DNA of 64,000 bases from JBLMYQ01 sp050260055 (GCA_050260055.1 JBLNBO010000035.1:3148-67147), one strand, 5' to 3'. Shown: positions 1 to 9,264, counted from the first letter of the stretch. Numbers and translations: made by a program. The notes: generated by a model not told the origin, from the sequence alone.

Positions 1-611
1 GGAGCTAATTCTGAAGTATTAGGTTTGGAAGAGGTTTCAATTTCATTTAGCTTTTCCATCAAAGTACGCAGTTCAGTTTCATACTTTGTTTGCATAGTGT
101 CATACATTGAAGTGGTGTCCTTATAATGAATAGTACGTGTTTGTATATATAGCTGTAGAGGAATTTCAAGATTATTTACGAAATTAGAGAAGGTTTTTTC
201 AACTGTCATCTTTTCTTCTTTAGACATAAGTTCAAAATTAATACCCTTGCACTCAATAACCATTGCGCATATCTGATTTTTTATACCTACAAGCATATCA
301 TTGTTTATGTTGTCTATATCAAGCAAATCGACTCCCGGCTGAAGATTCGGATTTTTGTCCTTTTCTCCCTCAAGCTCTTTCTTTTTCATGCTCTTTTTAA
401 CATTTGTATTTCTTAAAAGAGCATTCTGGTCAAAAGTCTCCTGATTTTTATCATAGGTTTTTAATTTATCGTTAAGTTCAATAAGGGTTTTATTTGGGTC
501 TTTTTTCTTTACGACAAAAGTAACAAAAAGAATGAATACAATAACACTCAGAATCGTAATAATTCCAATCAGTACGTAATTAATCAAATCAACGCTGTTT
601 ATCCCATCCAT
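1..611 (-). CDS. membrane-anchored hypothetical protein, C-terminus cut by the window edge
   Basis: An open frame on the minus strand runs from an ATG at 611 to the window edge, so the C-terminus is missing. A purine-rich GAAAGGCGGG lies about 10 bases before the start. The N-terminus (MDGINSVDLIN) leads into one hydrophobic helix at about residues 8-30, followed by a lysine-rich stretch, which suggests a single-pass protein with a cytoplasmic body. The later segment (around ICAMVIECKGINF and LYIQTRTIHY) loosely recalls a domain seen next to conjugation-type ATPases of Gram-positive bacteria, but this is only an impression. It is transcribed in the same direction as the polymerase-like gene upstream of it. 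The function is not recognised. Confidence 0.7.
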   Translation of the reverse strand, partial: MDGINSVDLINYVLIGIITILSVIVFILFVTFVVKKKDPNKTLIELNDKLKTYDKNQETFDQNALLRNTNVKKSMKKKELEGEKDKNPNLQPGVDLLDIDNINNDMLVGIKNQICAMVIECKGINFELMSKEEKMTVEKTFSNFVNNLEIPLQLYIQTRTIHYKDTTSMYDTMQTKYETELRTLMEKLNEIETSSKPNTSELA

Positions 612-726
612 TTATTATTAATCCCGCCTTTCGGTGCTGGTATAATGAAAAGCAATTTATTTCTCAGTAAAGATATTGACGTATATATATAGACTTATAA
701 ATATTGGAATATTTAAGACAAGCTTA

Positions 727-768
727 TTTTTATACATATATTATAACATAGAATATATGTATAAAAAA
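727..768. repeat. AT-only inverted repeat
   Basis: The arms at 727-742 and 752-768 are near-perfect complements (TTTTTATACATATATT and its reverse complement) separated by about 9 bases. It lies between two minus-strand genes. Neither strand has a U-tract after the stem, so a standard intrinsic terminator is not supported. It could be a weak terminator, a promoter region or a protein site. Confidence 0.4.
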
Positions 769-789
769 AGTATAATTCGCCTGGATTTT

Positions 790-3255
790 TTAAGCTTCCC
801 ACTGCTCTGCAGCATATACCTTTAATAGTACGGGTATTCCTCTTAGCATTTTTGCAGCGGCTGTCATCATGTTTCTCGTAAGCATATCAATTGCGATATT
901 TACAATCTTTTTATTGCACTCAAGGGTAATTATTTGATCATATATTGTACAAAGCTTAATTTTGTTCGTAAATTCTTGATTGTACGCTTCAAAATCAACA
1001 AAAGATAAGCCCAGAGCCCTTTTGAATATTTCATTCGTATACATTTCAACCTTTGAGAAGAATGCTTTATTAGTATTATTTAATATCATAATCCTTCCAA
1101 GGGATGAGGATATATAGCCATCTTTCTTTGCTTGTTTTTGAGTATCTTTTATAAGATTAATCAAATCCGGATGCACCTTTTTAAACTTTTCCTTCAAACT
1201 CATTATTTCTTCTTCTTTTAGGAATGATTTCGCGGTATTCCATGCGTAATAAAGGGTTTCCCTCTCTCCCAGATTTCTTATTATTATATCGAAAATCATC
1301 TTAGCCTGATATTTTTCATCAACAGTAACATTCTCAGATGCCTTATCAAATAAAGGTGCTGCAAAATATGAGAAAGGACCGCCTTCAGTATTGAAAGAAC
1401 TAATAAGCTTGCGGTTGTTCAGAAGCTTTGCAACAACCCGTACTTCCAGGTTTTTATATTCGCCTTCAACAAGACAGTCATCTTTACCTGGTGAGATGAA
1501 CGGATAGAGGCCTTCTTTATCAAAGGAATAATCTTTAGTAGAAATACTTCCTGATGGAGTTGAAATCAGGGTGCTGTATATGCGTCCTTCTTTAATAAAT
1601 TTTGAATCGAAATTCTTTATTGTACGTTCTGCACTTTCTAAAGAGGCGTACTCATAAACTTCAAGAAGGTTTTTCTTATCAGAAAGGTAATCTTTGTTAA
1701 GGAATAAAATTCCTGTTTTCGCCAATTCCTTTTTAGATGTAATTCCATACTTTGACTCAACCAACTCCCAGACATTTTGGGGCATCGGATTAGAATATTG
1801 AGGATTGTACGGCATTCCATCTGATTCTGATTGAGCTATAGTAAATAACAGATTTTGCTCGAAATTCAGAGTTTGTGTGAGGTTAAATTCTTGTAAGCAT
1901 TCTACAAGCTTTTTCCTGAACATGAAAACGAATTTTCCGATAATAATGAAATCCTGAAAGCTAATGTCGTCAGAGCTTATATCTTTATTAGCATATCGTT
2001 TAATTAGGTTTTTCAAAGAGATATCTGCATTAAGTCCGCCTGAAAGAATGCTTATTGCAGTACTTATGTCAAATATATGATTTACCTTGAGATTGTTCTT
2101 CAGACACCAAATAATAATCGGTTTTGCATCATAGAATATTTTTATTGGCCTTTGAGATTTTAAAAGTACATTTAAAAGGTTGATATCAATCTTATCCAAA
2201 TCAATTATAAAAGTCTTTTCTTTCTCAGTTGTGACAGAAATACGTGAACCTATTACGCCATTTTGGTCGCAAGGCCAGAAAAAGGATATACACCTGTTGT
2301 CCATAATGCTATGCTGGTATTTTACAAATTCCTGACTGTTGTTTATTAGAATAATATTCTCTTGAGAAACATCTACCTCAATATCTAAGTGTTTTCCCTC
2401 AAGGACTATTTCTTTTATTTTATCGATATTTACGGGTTCGGAAGAATCAGTGCTCGCTTGGATGGGCAAGGCTTCTTCCTCAATAATTTCTTCAATGGGT
2501 AAACATTTTTCTATATTGATTTCTTGTTCAGGTGAATATGACTCTTCTACATCAACATTTTTGGGATTTGACGGTTTTGGGTTTGATTGCTCGGTATTTA
2601 GAACCGGAAGAGATTCTTCAAGTATTGTTATGTTTTTATTTTCAATATGTAATACAGGCTCAGTCATTTCAAGTTGAACTTCATTTTTTATAATTGAAGG
2701 CTCGTCTAAATCTATTTCATCCATTAATTTATTTTCAATAACAGCAGAATCTTCTAATATATTAGGCTTTTTGATTGAAGTGCTTTCTGGTGGAATTTCT
2801 TCAGCCGAAACATCTTCGACGAAAGAATCTTCCTCTCCCCCGATTACAGTAGTAGGTTCTGTTATAGGGTCAGAAAGATCAAATTCAAAGATTTCTTCGG
2901 AAACATAGTTTTTGATGTCAATTGATGCTTCTTTATCGATTTTAGATTCATCCTTATCAACAGAAGCTTTTTTCTCCGGTTCTTTTTGTTCAATAACGGG
3001 ATTGGATTTCTGTAATTCAGTCTCAGATACATTGTTATTGCTGCTTGAATTTAAAACCTTTTCATCTATTTCAATTTCAGCTTCGAAAGCGCTTTCATCT
3101 TCCATTGCGGCAGCAAAAAGAATATCATCCGCTCTTGCAAACATTATAGGTCCGGATAATTCTGAAGGTTCTGCTGATACAGCTGTTTGCTTATTTTTAT
3201 CATGATTTTGGGTGCTCAATTCCTTACTTGAACCTGGCTTTGTGTCATCCATCAA
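790..3255 (-). CDS. acidic protein with a degenerate DNA polymerase I (family A) exonuclease/polymerase domain
   Basis: The 821-residue protein has an acidic, low-complexity N-terminus (about 1-290, rich in E, D, S, I and P). It then has a region resembling the Klenow 3'-5' exonuclease fold (about 295-460, for example KIFYDAKPIIIW and FDISTAISIL) and a region resembling the family-A polymerase palm and fingers (about 470-821). The usual catalytic residues are altered. Motif A is EYKNLEVR with Glu599 where DNA polymerases have Asp. Motif B keeps Lys652 but lacks the usual Tyr-Gly. Motif C, normally VHDE, is IYDQ (772-774). The exonuclease carboxylates are also not evident. I infer a polymerase-derived protein without normal polymerase activity, perhaps a DNA-binding or scaffold protein. 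The start ATG has the purine-rich GGGAGGCAG upstream. Confidence 0.65.
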   Translation of the reverse strand: MMDDTKPGSSKELSTQNHDKNKQTAVSAEPSELSGPIMFARADDILFAAAMEDESAFEAEIEIDEKVLNSSSNNNVSETELQKSNPVIEQKEPEKKASVDKDESKIDKEASIDIKNYVSEEIFEFDLSDPITEPTTVIGGEEDSFVEDVSAEEIPPESTSIKKPNILEDSAVIENKLMDEIDLDEPSIIKNEVQLEMTEPVLHIENKNITILEESLPVLNTEQSNPKPSNPKNVDVEESYSPEQEINIEKCLPIEEIIEEEALPIQASTDSSEPVNIDKIKEIVLEGKHLDIEVDVSQENIILINNSQEFVKYQHSIMDNRCISFFWPCDQNGVIGSRISVTTEKEKTFIIDLDKIDINLLNVLLKSQRPIKIFYDAKPIIIWCLKNNLKVNHIFDISTAISILSGGLNADISLKNLIKRYANKDISSDDISFQDFIIIGKFVFMFRKKLVECLQEFNLTQTLNFEQNLLFTIAQSESDGMPYNPQYSNPMPQNVWELVESKYGITSKKELAKTGILFLNKDYLSDKKNLLEVYEYASLESAERTIKNFDSKFIKEGRIYSTLISTPSGSISTKDYSFDKEGLYPFISPGKDDCLVEGEYKNLEVRVVAKLLNNRKLISSFNTEGGPFSYFAAPLFDKASENVTVDEKYQAKMIFDIIIRNLGERETLYYAWNTAKSFLKEEEIMSLKEKFKKVHPDLINLIKDTQKQAKKDGYISSSLGRIMILNNTNKAFFSKVEMYTNEIFKRALGLSFVDFEAYNQEFTNKIKLCTIYDQIITLECNKKIVNIAIDMLTRNMMTAAAKMLRGIPVLLKVYAAEQWEA

Positions 3256-3349
3256 TACTGCCTCCCTGAAACAAATAAAACAAAATTTATAAATATGCGA
3301 TATTCTAATAATACCATAAAACTACATTTGGAGTAAATATTTTTTTCAT

Positions 3350-3394
3350 AATTGACAATTAACGGTTGACGATTGATAATTTATAATTGATAAG
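3350..3394. repeat. dispersed ATTGAYAATT-type intergenic repeat
   Basis: A run of TTGACAATT / TTGACGATTGATAATT / ATAATTGATAA units lies in the 178 bases before folC. Related low-complexity units occur at about 5650-5685, 32015-32070 and 57096-57142, and inside tpiA at 14229-14263. They look like copies of a small dispersed repeat that tolerates intergenic positions. Confidence 0.45.
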
Positions 3395-3433
3395 AAAATC
3401 GAATACTGTAAACATACTAATGGAGGTAGGCAC

Positions 3434-4726
3434 TTGAATACATCTAAAAGTCTTGAATACATAGAAAAAACTGCAAAATTCGGAAGCGACTTAAGCCTGG
3501 ATAGGATTTCGGTATTGATGTCTCATCTGGGCAATCCCCAGGACAATCTCAAATTTGTCCATGTGGCCGGAACAAATGGAAAAGGGTCTACATGTTCAAT
3601 GATTGAATCAGTTCTTATTAAAGCTGGTTATAAAACAGGAAAATTTATTTCACCTCATCTTGAGCATTTCAATGAACGAATTTCTATTAATGGGTTATAT
3701 ATTTCAGATGATGATATTGAGAGGTTGAGCATAATTGTGATGGAAAAGGCCCAAAGGATGGTTGGTGATGGGTTTGAACATCCTACCCAGTTTGAAATAA
3801 TCTGTGCAATGGCCTTTGAATTTTTTTATGAACAGAAATGTGACATTGTTGTTCTTGAAGTAGGCCTTGGCGGGAGGCTGGATGCTACAAACATAATTAA
3901 AAACCCTTTGGTTTCGGTAATAACCACCATTTCTTATGACCATACTGACAGGCTTGGATTTTCTCTTGCTGAGATTGCAAAAGAAAAAGCAGGAATAATA
4001 AAACATGGCTGCATGGTTATTTCGGCACCGCAAGAAGCGGAAACAGCAGACATTATCACTGAAACATGCAAACAAAGGCAGTGCGATTTATTTATGGTTG
4101 ATGAAAAGAAGCTTATAGAGAAACAAATGCAGGAAGGATTTCAGGTGTTTGATTTTGAAGGCTATACCAATCTCAAACTTGAGCTTCTTGGCTGGCATCA
4201 AATTATAAATGCATCAGTGGCAATCAAAGCAATTGAAGCATTAAAAAATTGCGGCTTTGAAATAAGCAGCGGTTGTATATTTCAGGGGCTAGAAACAGCA
4301 CGCAACAATGGGAGGTTTGAAGTCCTGGGGTATAATCCCGAAGTTTTAATCGATGGGGCACATAATATTAGTGGAATAAACGCTTTGAAGGAAGCTTTAA
4401 CTAAGTATTACAGTGGCAAAAGAATCATTCTTGTTATGGCAGTCCTTTCGGTAAAAAATTATCAGGAAATGGTTGATATTCTTGCCCCGATTGCCGATTT
4501 GTGTATAGTTTCAGAACCAATAAGCGATAGTGCGCTTTCGGCAGAAGAGCTGGCGGGATGTTTTAAGAAGAATAAGAAAGACTGCATCATTGAGAAAGAT
4601 ATTAACAAAGCTGTAGATATTGCATTAAATAAAGCTCAAAAACAGGATGTGATTTGTTTTTGCGGCTCACTCTATTTCATTGGCCGTGTAAGAACATGTT
4701 ATTTGGATAAGAAACGCAATATTTGA
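3434..4726 (+). CDS. folC: bifunctional folylpolyglutamate synthase / dihydrofolate synthase
   Basis: This Mur-ligase-family enzyme adds glutamate to dihydropteroate and to reduced folates in the cytoplasm. The 430-residue length is normal for FolC. The ATP loop is HVAGTNGKGST (residues 43-53). The family segment FISPHLEHFNERI follows, then VLEVGLGGRLDATN, SYDHTDRLG with the metal-binding His, and IDGAHN in the C-terminal domain. Translation starts at TTG with GGAGGTAGG 5-13 bases upstream. It stands alone on the plus strand before the spoIIA operon. Confidence 0.95.
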   Translation: MNTSKSLEYIEKTAKFGSDLSLDRISVLMSHLGNPQDNLKFVHVAGTNGKGSTCSMIESVLIKAGYKTGKFISPHLEHFNERISINGLYISDDDIERLSIIVMEKAQRMVGDGFEHPTQFEIICAMAFEFFYEQKCDIVVLEVGLGGRLDATNIIKNPLVSVITTISYDHTDRLGFSLAEIAKEKAGIIKHGCMVISAPQEAETADIITETCKQRQCDLFMVDEKKLIEKQMQEGFQVFDFEGYTNLKLELLGWHQIINASVAIKAIEALKNCGFEISSGCIFQGLETARNNGRFEVLGYNPEVLIDGAHNISGINALKEALTKYYSGKRIILVMAVLSVKNYQEMVDILAPIADLCIVSEPISDSALSAEELAGCFKKNKKDCIIEKDINKAVDIALNKAQKQDVICFCGSLYFIGRVRTCYLDKKRNI

Positions 4727-4769
4727 CAAAAAAATAATCACAATAATCCAAAACCTTACATTTTTCTTT

Positions 4770-4798
4770 GAAGGGAATAAGTTGAACGTATAGAATAT
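4770..4798 (+). promoter_or_regulatory. sigma-H-type promoter of the spoIIA operon
   Basis: GAAGGGAAT (4770-4778), an 11-base spacer and ATAGAATAT (4790-4798) match the sigma-H pattern RnAGGAwWW-N11/12-RnnGAATww with one mismatch. The site lies 25 bases before the spoIIAA start. In Bacillus subtilis the spoIIA operon is transcribed by sigma-H, which is why this match is believed. Confidence 0.6.
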
Positions 4799-4822
4799 AT
4801 TTCCTGGAAGGAGGAGGATATT

Positions 4823-5182
4823 TTGGATTTGGAATTTGTTAAGGAACTTAGTACGTTGATTGTGAAAATTAACTGTGAATTAGACCACCATTCTTCCGAT
4901 TCGCTAAGGAGAAAGGTTGACGGAGAAATACAAAGATATATGCCCCAAAATTTAGTTTTTGACTTTGATGGCGTTAGATTCATGGATAGCTCTGGAATCG
5001 GGATGATTATGGGAAGGTATAAGAATATAAAGAGGTATGATGGAAAGGCAGTAATGGCAAATGTTAGACCGGAGATAAAAAGAATCTTTGAAATGTCAGG
5101 AATCACAAAGATTATTCCGCAGTACGCTAATTTGGCCAAAGCGCTTGAGGGCATACAGGGGGGTAAGAAGGATGCAATATGA
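4823..5182 (+). CDS. spoIIAA: anti-sigma-F factor antagonist SpoIIAA
   Basis: This is a 119-residue STAS-domain protein. It frees sigma-F by binding the anti-sigma factor SpoIIAB when dephosphorylated in the forespore. The phosphorylated serine lies in the characteristic FMDSSGIGMIMGRY segment (about residues 53-66), preceded by LVFDFDGV. The start is TTG with GGAAGGAGGAGG just upstream. It is the first gene of spoIIAA-spoIIAB-sigF and its end overlaps the next gene by 11 bases. Confidence 0.96.
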   Translation: MDLEFVKELSTLIVKINCELDHHSSDSLRRKVDGEIQRYMPQNLVFDFDGVRFMDSSGIGMIMGRYKNIKRYDGKAVMANVRPEIKRIFEMSGITKIIPQYANLAKALEGIQGGKKDAI

Positions 5183-5618
5183 TAACGAAATGAGATTGGA
5201 GTTTTTAAGCAAATCTAGTAATGAAGCGTTTGCCAGAGTAGCGGTCGCGGCTTTTGCATCACAGCTTGATCCTACTATTGAAGAAATTGCTGATATTAAA
5301 ACTGCAGTTTCAGAGGCAGTTACAAACTCAATTATACATGGTTATGAAGAAAAGTTAGGAACAGTGAAAATTTTTGCGGGAATAAAAGATAATACAATAA
5401 AAATTGAAATAAGTGATAATGGTAAAGGGATAGATGATTTAGAACTCGCTATGCAGCCTCTATATACATCAAAGCCTGATATGGAAAGATCAGGAATGGG
5501 CTTTACTATTATGGAGAATTTTATGGACAAACTGGAGGTAGAATCCTCGGCTGAGGAGGGGACCAAGATTGTAATGGAAAAGATAATCCGCAGCAAAACT
5601 AAACAGTGTGAAGCTTAA
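5172..5618 (+). CDS. spoIIAB: anti-sigma-F factor SpoIIAB (serine protein kinase)
   Basis: A GHKL-type ATPase/kinase that holds sigma-F inactive and phosphorylates SpoIIAA. The N-box EAVTNSIIHGY, the G1 box DNGKGI and the G2 box RSGMGFTIM are all present. The frame stays open back to 5088, but the conserved N-terminus (MRLEFLSKSSNEAFARV) supports the ATG at 5172 (148 residues), behind GGGGGTAAGAAGG. A second ATG at 5190 is also possible. The overlap with spoIIAA suggests translational coupling. Confidence 0.95.
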   Translation: MQYDNEMRLEFLSKSSNEAFARVAVAAFASQLDPTIEEIADIKTAVSEAVTNSIIHGYEEKLGTVKIFAGIKDNTIKIEISDNGKGIDDLELAMQPLYTSKPDMERSGMGFTIMENFMDKLEVESSAEEGTKIVMEKIIRSKTKQCEA

Positions 5619-5764
5619 TGTATAAAATATAGGAAAGGTAAAACCGAGTGTTCATTGCCAATTATCCATTACTAATTGATTAAATTAAGGGTGAGTTATG
5701 ACTGCCCTTTAATTTCACCCCTAAATGTAAAAATTAAACAGAAATACCACATAGAGGAAACAAA

Positions 5765-6499
5765 ATGAGAAATACAACAGATAAAGATATAAAAATATTA
5801 ATCGAAAAAGCTAAAGAAGGGGATAAAGATGCGCAAGCCATGATTGTAGAAGAAAATCTTGGCCTTGTTTGGAGTATCGTTAAACGCTTTTTAAATAGGG
5901 GATTTGAGCCTGAAGACTTGTTTCAGATTGGGTGTATAGGCTTAATCAAATGTATAAAAAAATTTGATGTTTCTTACGGAGTAAAATTCTCAACTTATGC
6001 AGTTCCAATGATTTTAGGAGAGATAAAAAGATTTATAAGGGATGACGGAATTATAAAGGTAAGCAGAAGCATCAAGGAAATTTCGTCCAGGGTTAGAATT
6101 ACAAAGGAGGTTATGGCTAAGGAATTGGGTAGAGAGCCTTCTATAAATGAAATTGCAGAAAGAATGAAACTTAAAACTGATGATATTATTATTGCAATGG
6201 ATGTATCGTATATTCCTGAATCGTTAAACGATACTGCCTATGAGGGAGATGAAAAGAATATTGAGCTGATTGATATGCTAAGCTCTAGCCAGAAAGGAAT
6301 TGATTTAGAAGATAGGATTGCGTTGAAACAGCTGTTAATGGAGATGGATAACCGGGAAAGGCAGATTATTGTTTTGCGATACTTTAAAGAAAAAACACAG
6401 TCGCAAGTTGCAGTTATGCTTGGAATTTCACAGGTACAAGTATCCAGGATTGAAAAAAAAATATTAACAAATATGAGAAAAAAGATTCTAGAAGGATAA
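5765..6499 (+). CDS. sigF: RNA polymerase sigma factor SigF (early forespore)
   Basis: A 244-residue sigma-70-type factor directing early forespore transcription. Region 2 contains GLVWSIVKRFLNRGFEPEDL and the -10 recognition segment FDVSYGVKFSTYAVPMI. Region 3 is around AKELGREPSINEIAE. Region 4 ends in a helix-turn-helix (QSQVAVMLGISQVQVSRIEK). It starts at ATG 5765 with GAGG upstream. A 146-base gap separates it from spoIIAB; this gap contains a copy of the dispersed AT repeat and an imperfect AAATTAAGGG palindrome. Confidence 0.95.
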   Translation: MRNTTDKDIKILIEKAKEGDKDAQAMIVEENLGLVWSIVKRFLNRGFEPEDLFQIGCIGLIKCIKKFDVSYGVKFSTYAVPMILGEIKRFIRDDGIIKVSRSIKEISSRVRITKEVMAKELGREPSINEIAERMKLKTDDIIIAMDVSYIPESLNDTAYEGDEKNIELIDMLSSSQKGIDLEDRIALKQLLMEMDNRERQIIVLRYFKEKTQSQVAVMLGISQVQVSRIEKKILTNMRKKILEG

Positions 6500-6567
6500 G
6501 ATTGTACTTTTTAACAAATAATATTTTTAGTTTTCAATTGCACGTTATTTTAGGTGGTGAGCAAGAT

Positions 6568-6738
6568 ATGGATCCAATGGACAGAAGAAAACAATTAATT
6601 GCTGGAGCGATAATATTTTTTGCTGTCCTGGCAGCTGTAATTTGCTTTTATTTTATAATCTTTAAGGCTAATAAAATTCCTAGCAAAGGAATATATGTTG
6701 AGTCTTTTAAAACTATTGCCATTTCTGAATTCCGTTAA
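6568..6738 (+). CDS. small single-pass membrane protein
   Basis: This 56-residue protein starts at ATG 6568 behind GGTGGTGA, 7 bases away. It has a charged N-terminus (MDPMDRRKQ), one strongly hydrophobic helix (about residues 11-32) and a short polar tail. It directly follows sigF and may be cotranscribed, so it could act in sporulation, but no family was recognised. The frame is open upstream to 6502, but that part lacks a good ribosome site. Confidence 0.6.
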   Translation: MDPMDRRKQLIAGAIIFFAVLAAVICFYFIIFKANKIPSKGIYVESFKTIAISEFR

Positions 6739-6852
6739 ACCTGTTATTTCCCGAAAATTTTGTTATAATATAAAAGCAATAGATGACTTTATTGTTTTTA
6801 TCGGACAACTTATTACTAATAATTGGTTACTAATATTAAAGGCAGGTACATA

Positions 6853-8151
6853 ATGAAAAAGGTTGCTTTTCATACACTCGGTTGTAAGGTTAATCAATAT
6901 GAAACGCAGGCAATGGCGGAAATGTTTATACAGGCAGGTTATGAAATTGTTGATTTTGAAGAACCTTCGGATGTATATGTAATAAATACATGTACTGTTA
7001 CAAGTTTTGGTGATAAAAAATCCAGGCAGATTATAAGAAGGGCAAATAGAATCAACCCTAAGGCGATAATTGCTGTAACTGGATGCTATGCGCAGATTTC
7101 TCCTAAAGAAGCTTCTGAAATTGAAGGGGTTTCTGTTGTTGTGGGAACGAAAAGCAGAAATAAAATTGTAGAATTAGTTGAAGAAGCTTTTGAAGGAAAA
7201 AAGCAATCTGTGGTTTCAAATATAATGCACCAGAAAGATTTTGAAGAAAATGGATTTATTTCTTACAGCGAAAATACCAGGGCTTTTATAAAAATTCAAG
7301 AAGGCTGTCAGGATTTTTGCAGTTACTGTATAATTCCATATGCTCGAGGCCCTGTGAGAAGCAGGCTGCCAGAGAATATAGTTAAGGAAGTAAATAAGCT
7401 AGCAGACAATGGCTTTAAAGAGATTGTCTTAACTGGAATAAATATTAACTCCTACGGCAAAGATATCGAAGGAGTTAATTTGATTGAATTGATTGAAAAG
7501 ATTACAAAAATTGATGATATCAAAAGGATAAGGCTAGGCTCAATAAATCCTGACCGGATTACTAAGGATTTTATAGATGTTATTAAGAAAAATAAAAAGA
7601 TGTGTCCTCATTTTCATATTTCTTTGCAAAGCGGTTCGGATTCTGTTTTAAAAAGAATGAATAGAAAATATTCGGTATCTAATTTTGAAGGCAGAATAAA
7701 CTTATTACGGGAAAACATTCCGGATGTTTCTATCACTACGGATATCATGGTTGGATTTCCTGGAGAAACACAAGAAGAATTTGAAGAAACATATAACTTT
7801 TTAAATAAAATATCTTTAACGAGAATGCATGTGTTTAAATATTCACCAAGAAAAGGAACGCCAGCTGCCTCATTTGAAAATCAGATTAGTCCGTGTGAAA
7901 AGGAAAACCGCAGCAATGCGTTGCTGGATTTATCTGAAAAGAAGGAAAAAGATTTTTATATAAAGTTTTTATCTAAACAAATGGAAGTGTTTTTTGAGCA
8001 GGAGCATTCTGCTAAAGAAGGATTAATAGAAGGCCATACAGGCAATTTCATAAAGGTTGTTGCAAAAGCACCAAAAGAATTGGTTGGCACATTTGAAAAT
8101 ATTACGATTGAAGCAGTTGATAAGGGATTTGTGATAGGTAGGATTAGATAA
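6853..8151 (+). CDS. mtaB: tRNA t6A37 methylthiotransferase MtaB
   Basis: This radical-SAM enzyme converts N6-threonylcarbamoyladenosine-37 of tRNA to its 2-methylthio form. Its 432 residues contain an N-terminal UPF0004 domain with the cluster cysteines (TLGCKVNQYE, NTCTVTSFGD, TGCYAQ), the radical-SAM CxxxCxxC motif in CQDFCSYCIIPYARGP, and a C-terminal TRAM-like region. The start chosen is ATG 6853 (MKKVAFHTLGCKVN, the usual N-terminus) with AGGCAGG upstream, not the longer open frame from 6823. A TATAAT at 6764-6769 may be its promoter. Confidence 0.95.
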   Translation: MKKVAFHTLGCKVNQYETQAMAEMFIQAGYEIVDFEEPSDVYVINTCTVTSFGDKKSRQIIRRANRINPKAIIAVTGCYAQISPKEASEIEGVSVVVGTKSRNKIVELVEEAFEGKKQSVVSNIMHQKDFEENGFISYSENTRAFIKIQEGCQDFCSYCIIPYARGPVRSRLPENIVKEVNKLADNGFKEIVLTGININSYGKDIEGVNLIELIEKITKIDDIKRIRLGSINPDRITKDFIDVIKKNKKMCPHFHISLQSGSDSVLKRMNRKYSVSNFEGRINLLRENIPDVSITTDIMVGFPGETQEEFEETYNFLNKISLTRMHVFKYSPRKGTPAASFENQISPCEKENRSNALLDLSEKKEKDFYIKFLSKQMEVFFEQEHSAKEGLIEGHTGNFIKVVAKAPKELVGTFENITIEAVDKGFVIGRIR

Positions 8152-8245
8152 AGCTATATTGAAAAAAATGCTAAAATGGGGTAGAATCATTACGTTGGAA
8201 AATAAAAACAATAAAATATAAAAGTTTTAAGGAGGTAAGTGTATT

Positions 8246-9259
8246 ATGGCAGTTAAAGTTGGTATTAATGGATTTGGACGTATTGGAAGGCATGCATTCA
8301 AGGTTATGCTACAAAAATATCCCAATGATATAGAGGTTGTTGGAATCAATGATTTGACTGATGCTCCAACTCTTGCACATCTTTTGAAATATGATTCGAT
8401 TTTTGGCAAATTCAATGGAGAGGTTTCCACAAAAGATAATACCCTTATAGTTAACGGAAAAGAAATTAAAATCTATGCGGAAAAAGACCCTGCGAATCTC
8501 CCATGGGGAAGTCTTGGCGCAGACATAATTCTTGAATCAACCGGATTCTTTACTGTAAAAGAAAAAGCTGAAGCTCATATAAAAGCAGGTGCAAAGAAGG
8601 TGTTGATTTCAGCTCCTGCTACTAACGAAGATATAACGATAGTTCTTGGTGTTAATGAAGATAAATATGACCCTGCTAAGCATCATGTAATTTCAAATGC
8701 ATCTTGTACAACAAACTGTCTTGCTCCTTTTGCAAAGGTTATTCTTGATAACTTTGGTATTAAAGCGGGATTAATGACTACAATTCATGCATACACAAAC
8801 GACCAGAAGATACTTGACCTTCCACATAGTGATTTAAGAAGAGCAAGAGCTGCTGGATTATCAATGATTCCTACAAAGACAGGAGCTGCAAAAGCTGTTT
8901 CCTTGGTTCTTCCAGAACTTGAAGGAAAATTCAACGGCTATGCTTTGAGGGTTCCAACACCTACAGTTTCTGTTGTTGATATGGTTATAACTACAGAAAA
9001 ACCGGTTACAAAAGATGCTGTTAATGCGGCATTCAAATCAGCTTCTGAAGGTGCTATGAAAGGTATATTAGGATATAGCGAGGAGCCATTGGTTTCTGTT
9101 GATTACAAAGGAGATACAAGGTCTTCAATAGTTGACGCTCTTTCCACAATGGTTATGGGAGATACAATGCTCAAGGTTGTTTCGTGGTATGATAATGAAT
9201 GGGGTTATTCCAATAGGATAGCAGATCTGATTGACTTCATGGCCAAAAAAGGTCTGTAG
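8246..9259 (+). CDS. gap: glyceraldehyde-3-phosphate dehydrogenase, type I
   Basis: Oxidises glyceraldehyde-3-phosphate to 1,3-bisphosphoglycerate with NAD. The 337 residues carry the Rossmann start VGINGFGRIGR, the catalytic Cys154 in SNASCTTNCLAP, the HAYTNDQ segment with the catalytic His just upstream, and the C-terminal SWYDNEWGYSNR. AAGGAGG lies 10 bases before the ATG. It opens the lower-glycolysis block (gap, pgk-like, fusion gene, pgk, tpiA, gpmI, eno). It is separated from the next gene by a structured RNA and a terminator. Confidence 0.97.
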   Translation: MAVKVGINGFGRIGRHAFKVMLQKYPNDIEVVGINDLTDAPTLAHLLKYDSIFGKFNGEVSTKDNTLIVNGKEIKIYAEKDPANLPWGSLGADIILESTGFFTVKEKAEAHIKAGAKKVLISAPATNEDITIVLGVNEDKYDPAKHHVISNASCTTNCLAPFAKVILDNFGIKAGLMTTIHAYTNDQKILDLPHSDLRRARAAGLSMIPTKTGAAKAVSLVLPELEGKFNGYALRVPTPTVSVVDMVITTEKPVTKDAVNAAFKSASEGAMKGILGYSEEPLVSVDYKGDTRSSIVDALSTMVMGDTMLKVVSWYDNEWGYSNRIADLIDFMAKKGL

Positions 9260-9264
9260 CACAT

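Noticed and set aside
5088..5171. Longer N-terminus of SpoIIAB
   Set aside because: The open frame continues upstream inside spoIIAA, but the family N-terminus and the ribosome site fit the ATG at 5172.
5619..5764. AAATTAAGGG / CCTTTAATTT imperfect palindrome between spoIIAB and sigF
   Set aside because: No U-tract and mismatched arms. It lies inside the spoIIA operon, where a terminator is not expected.
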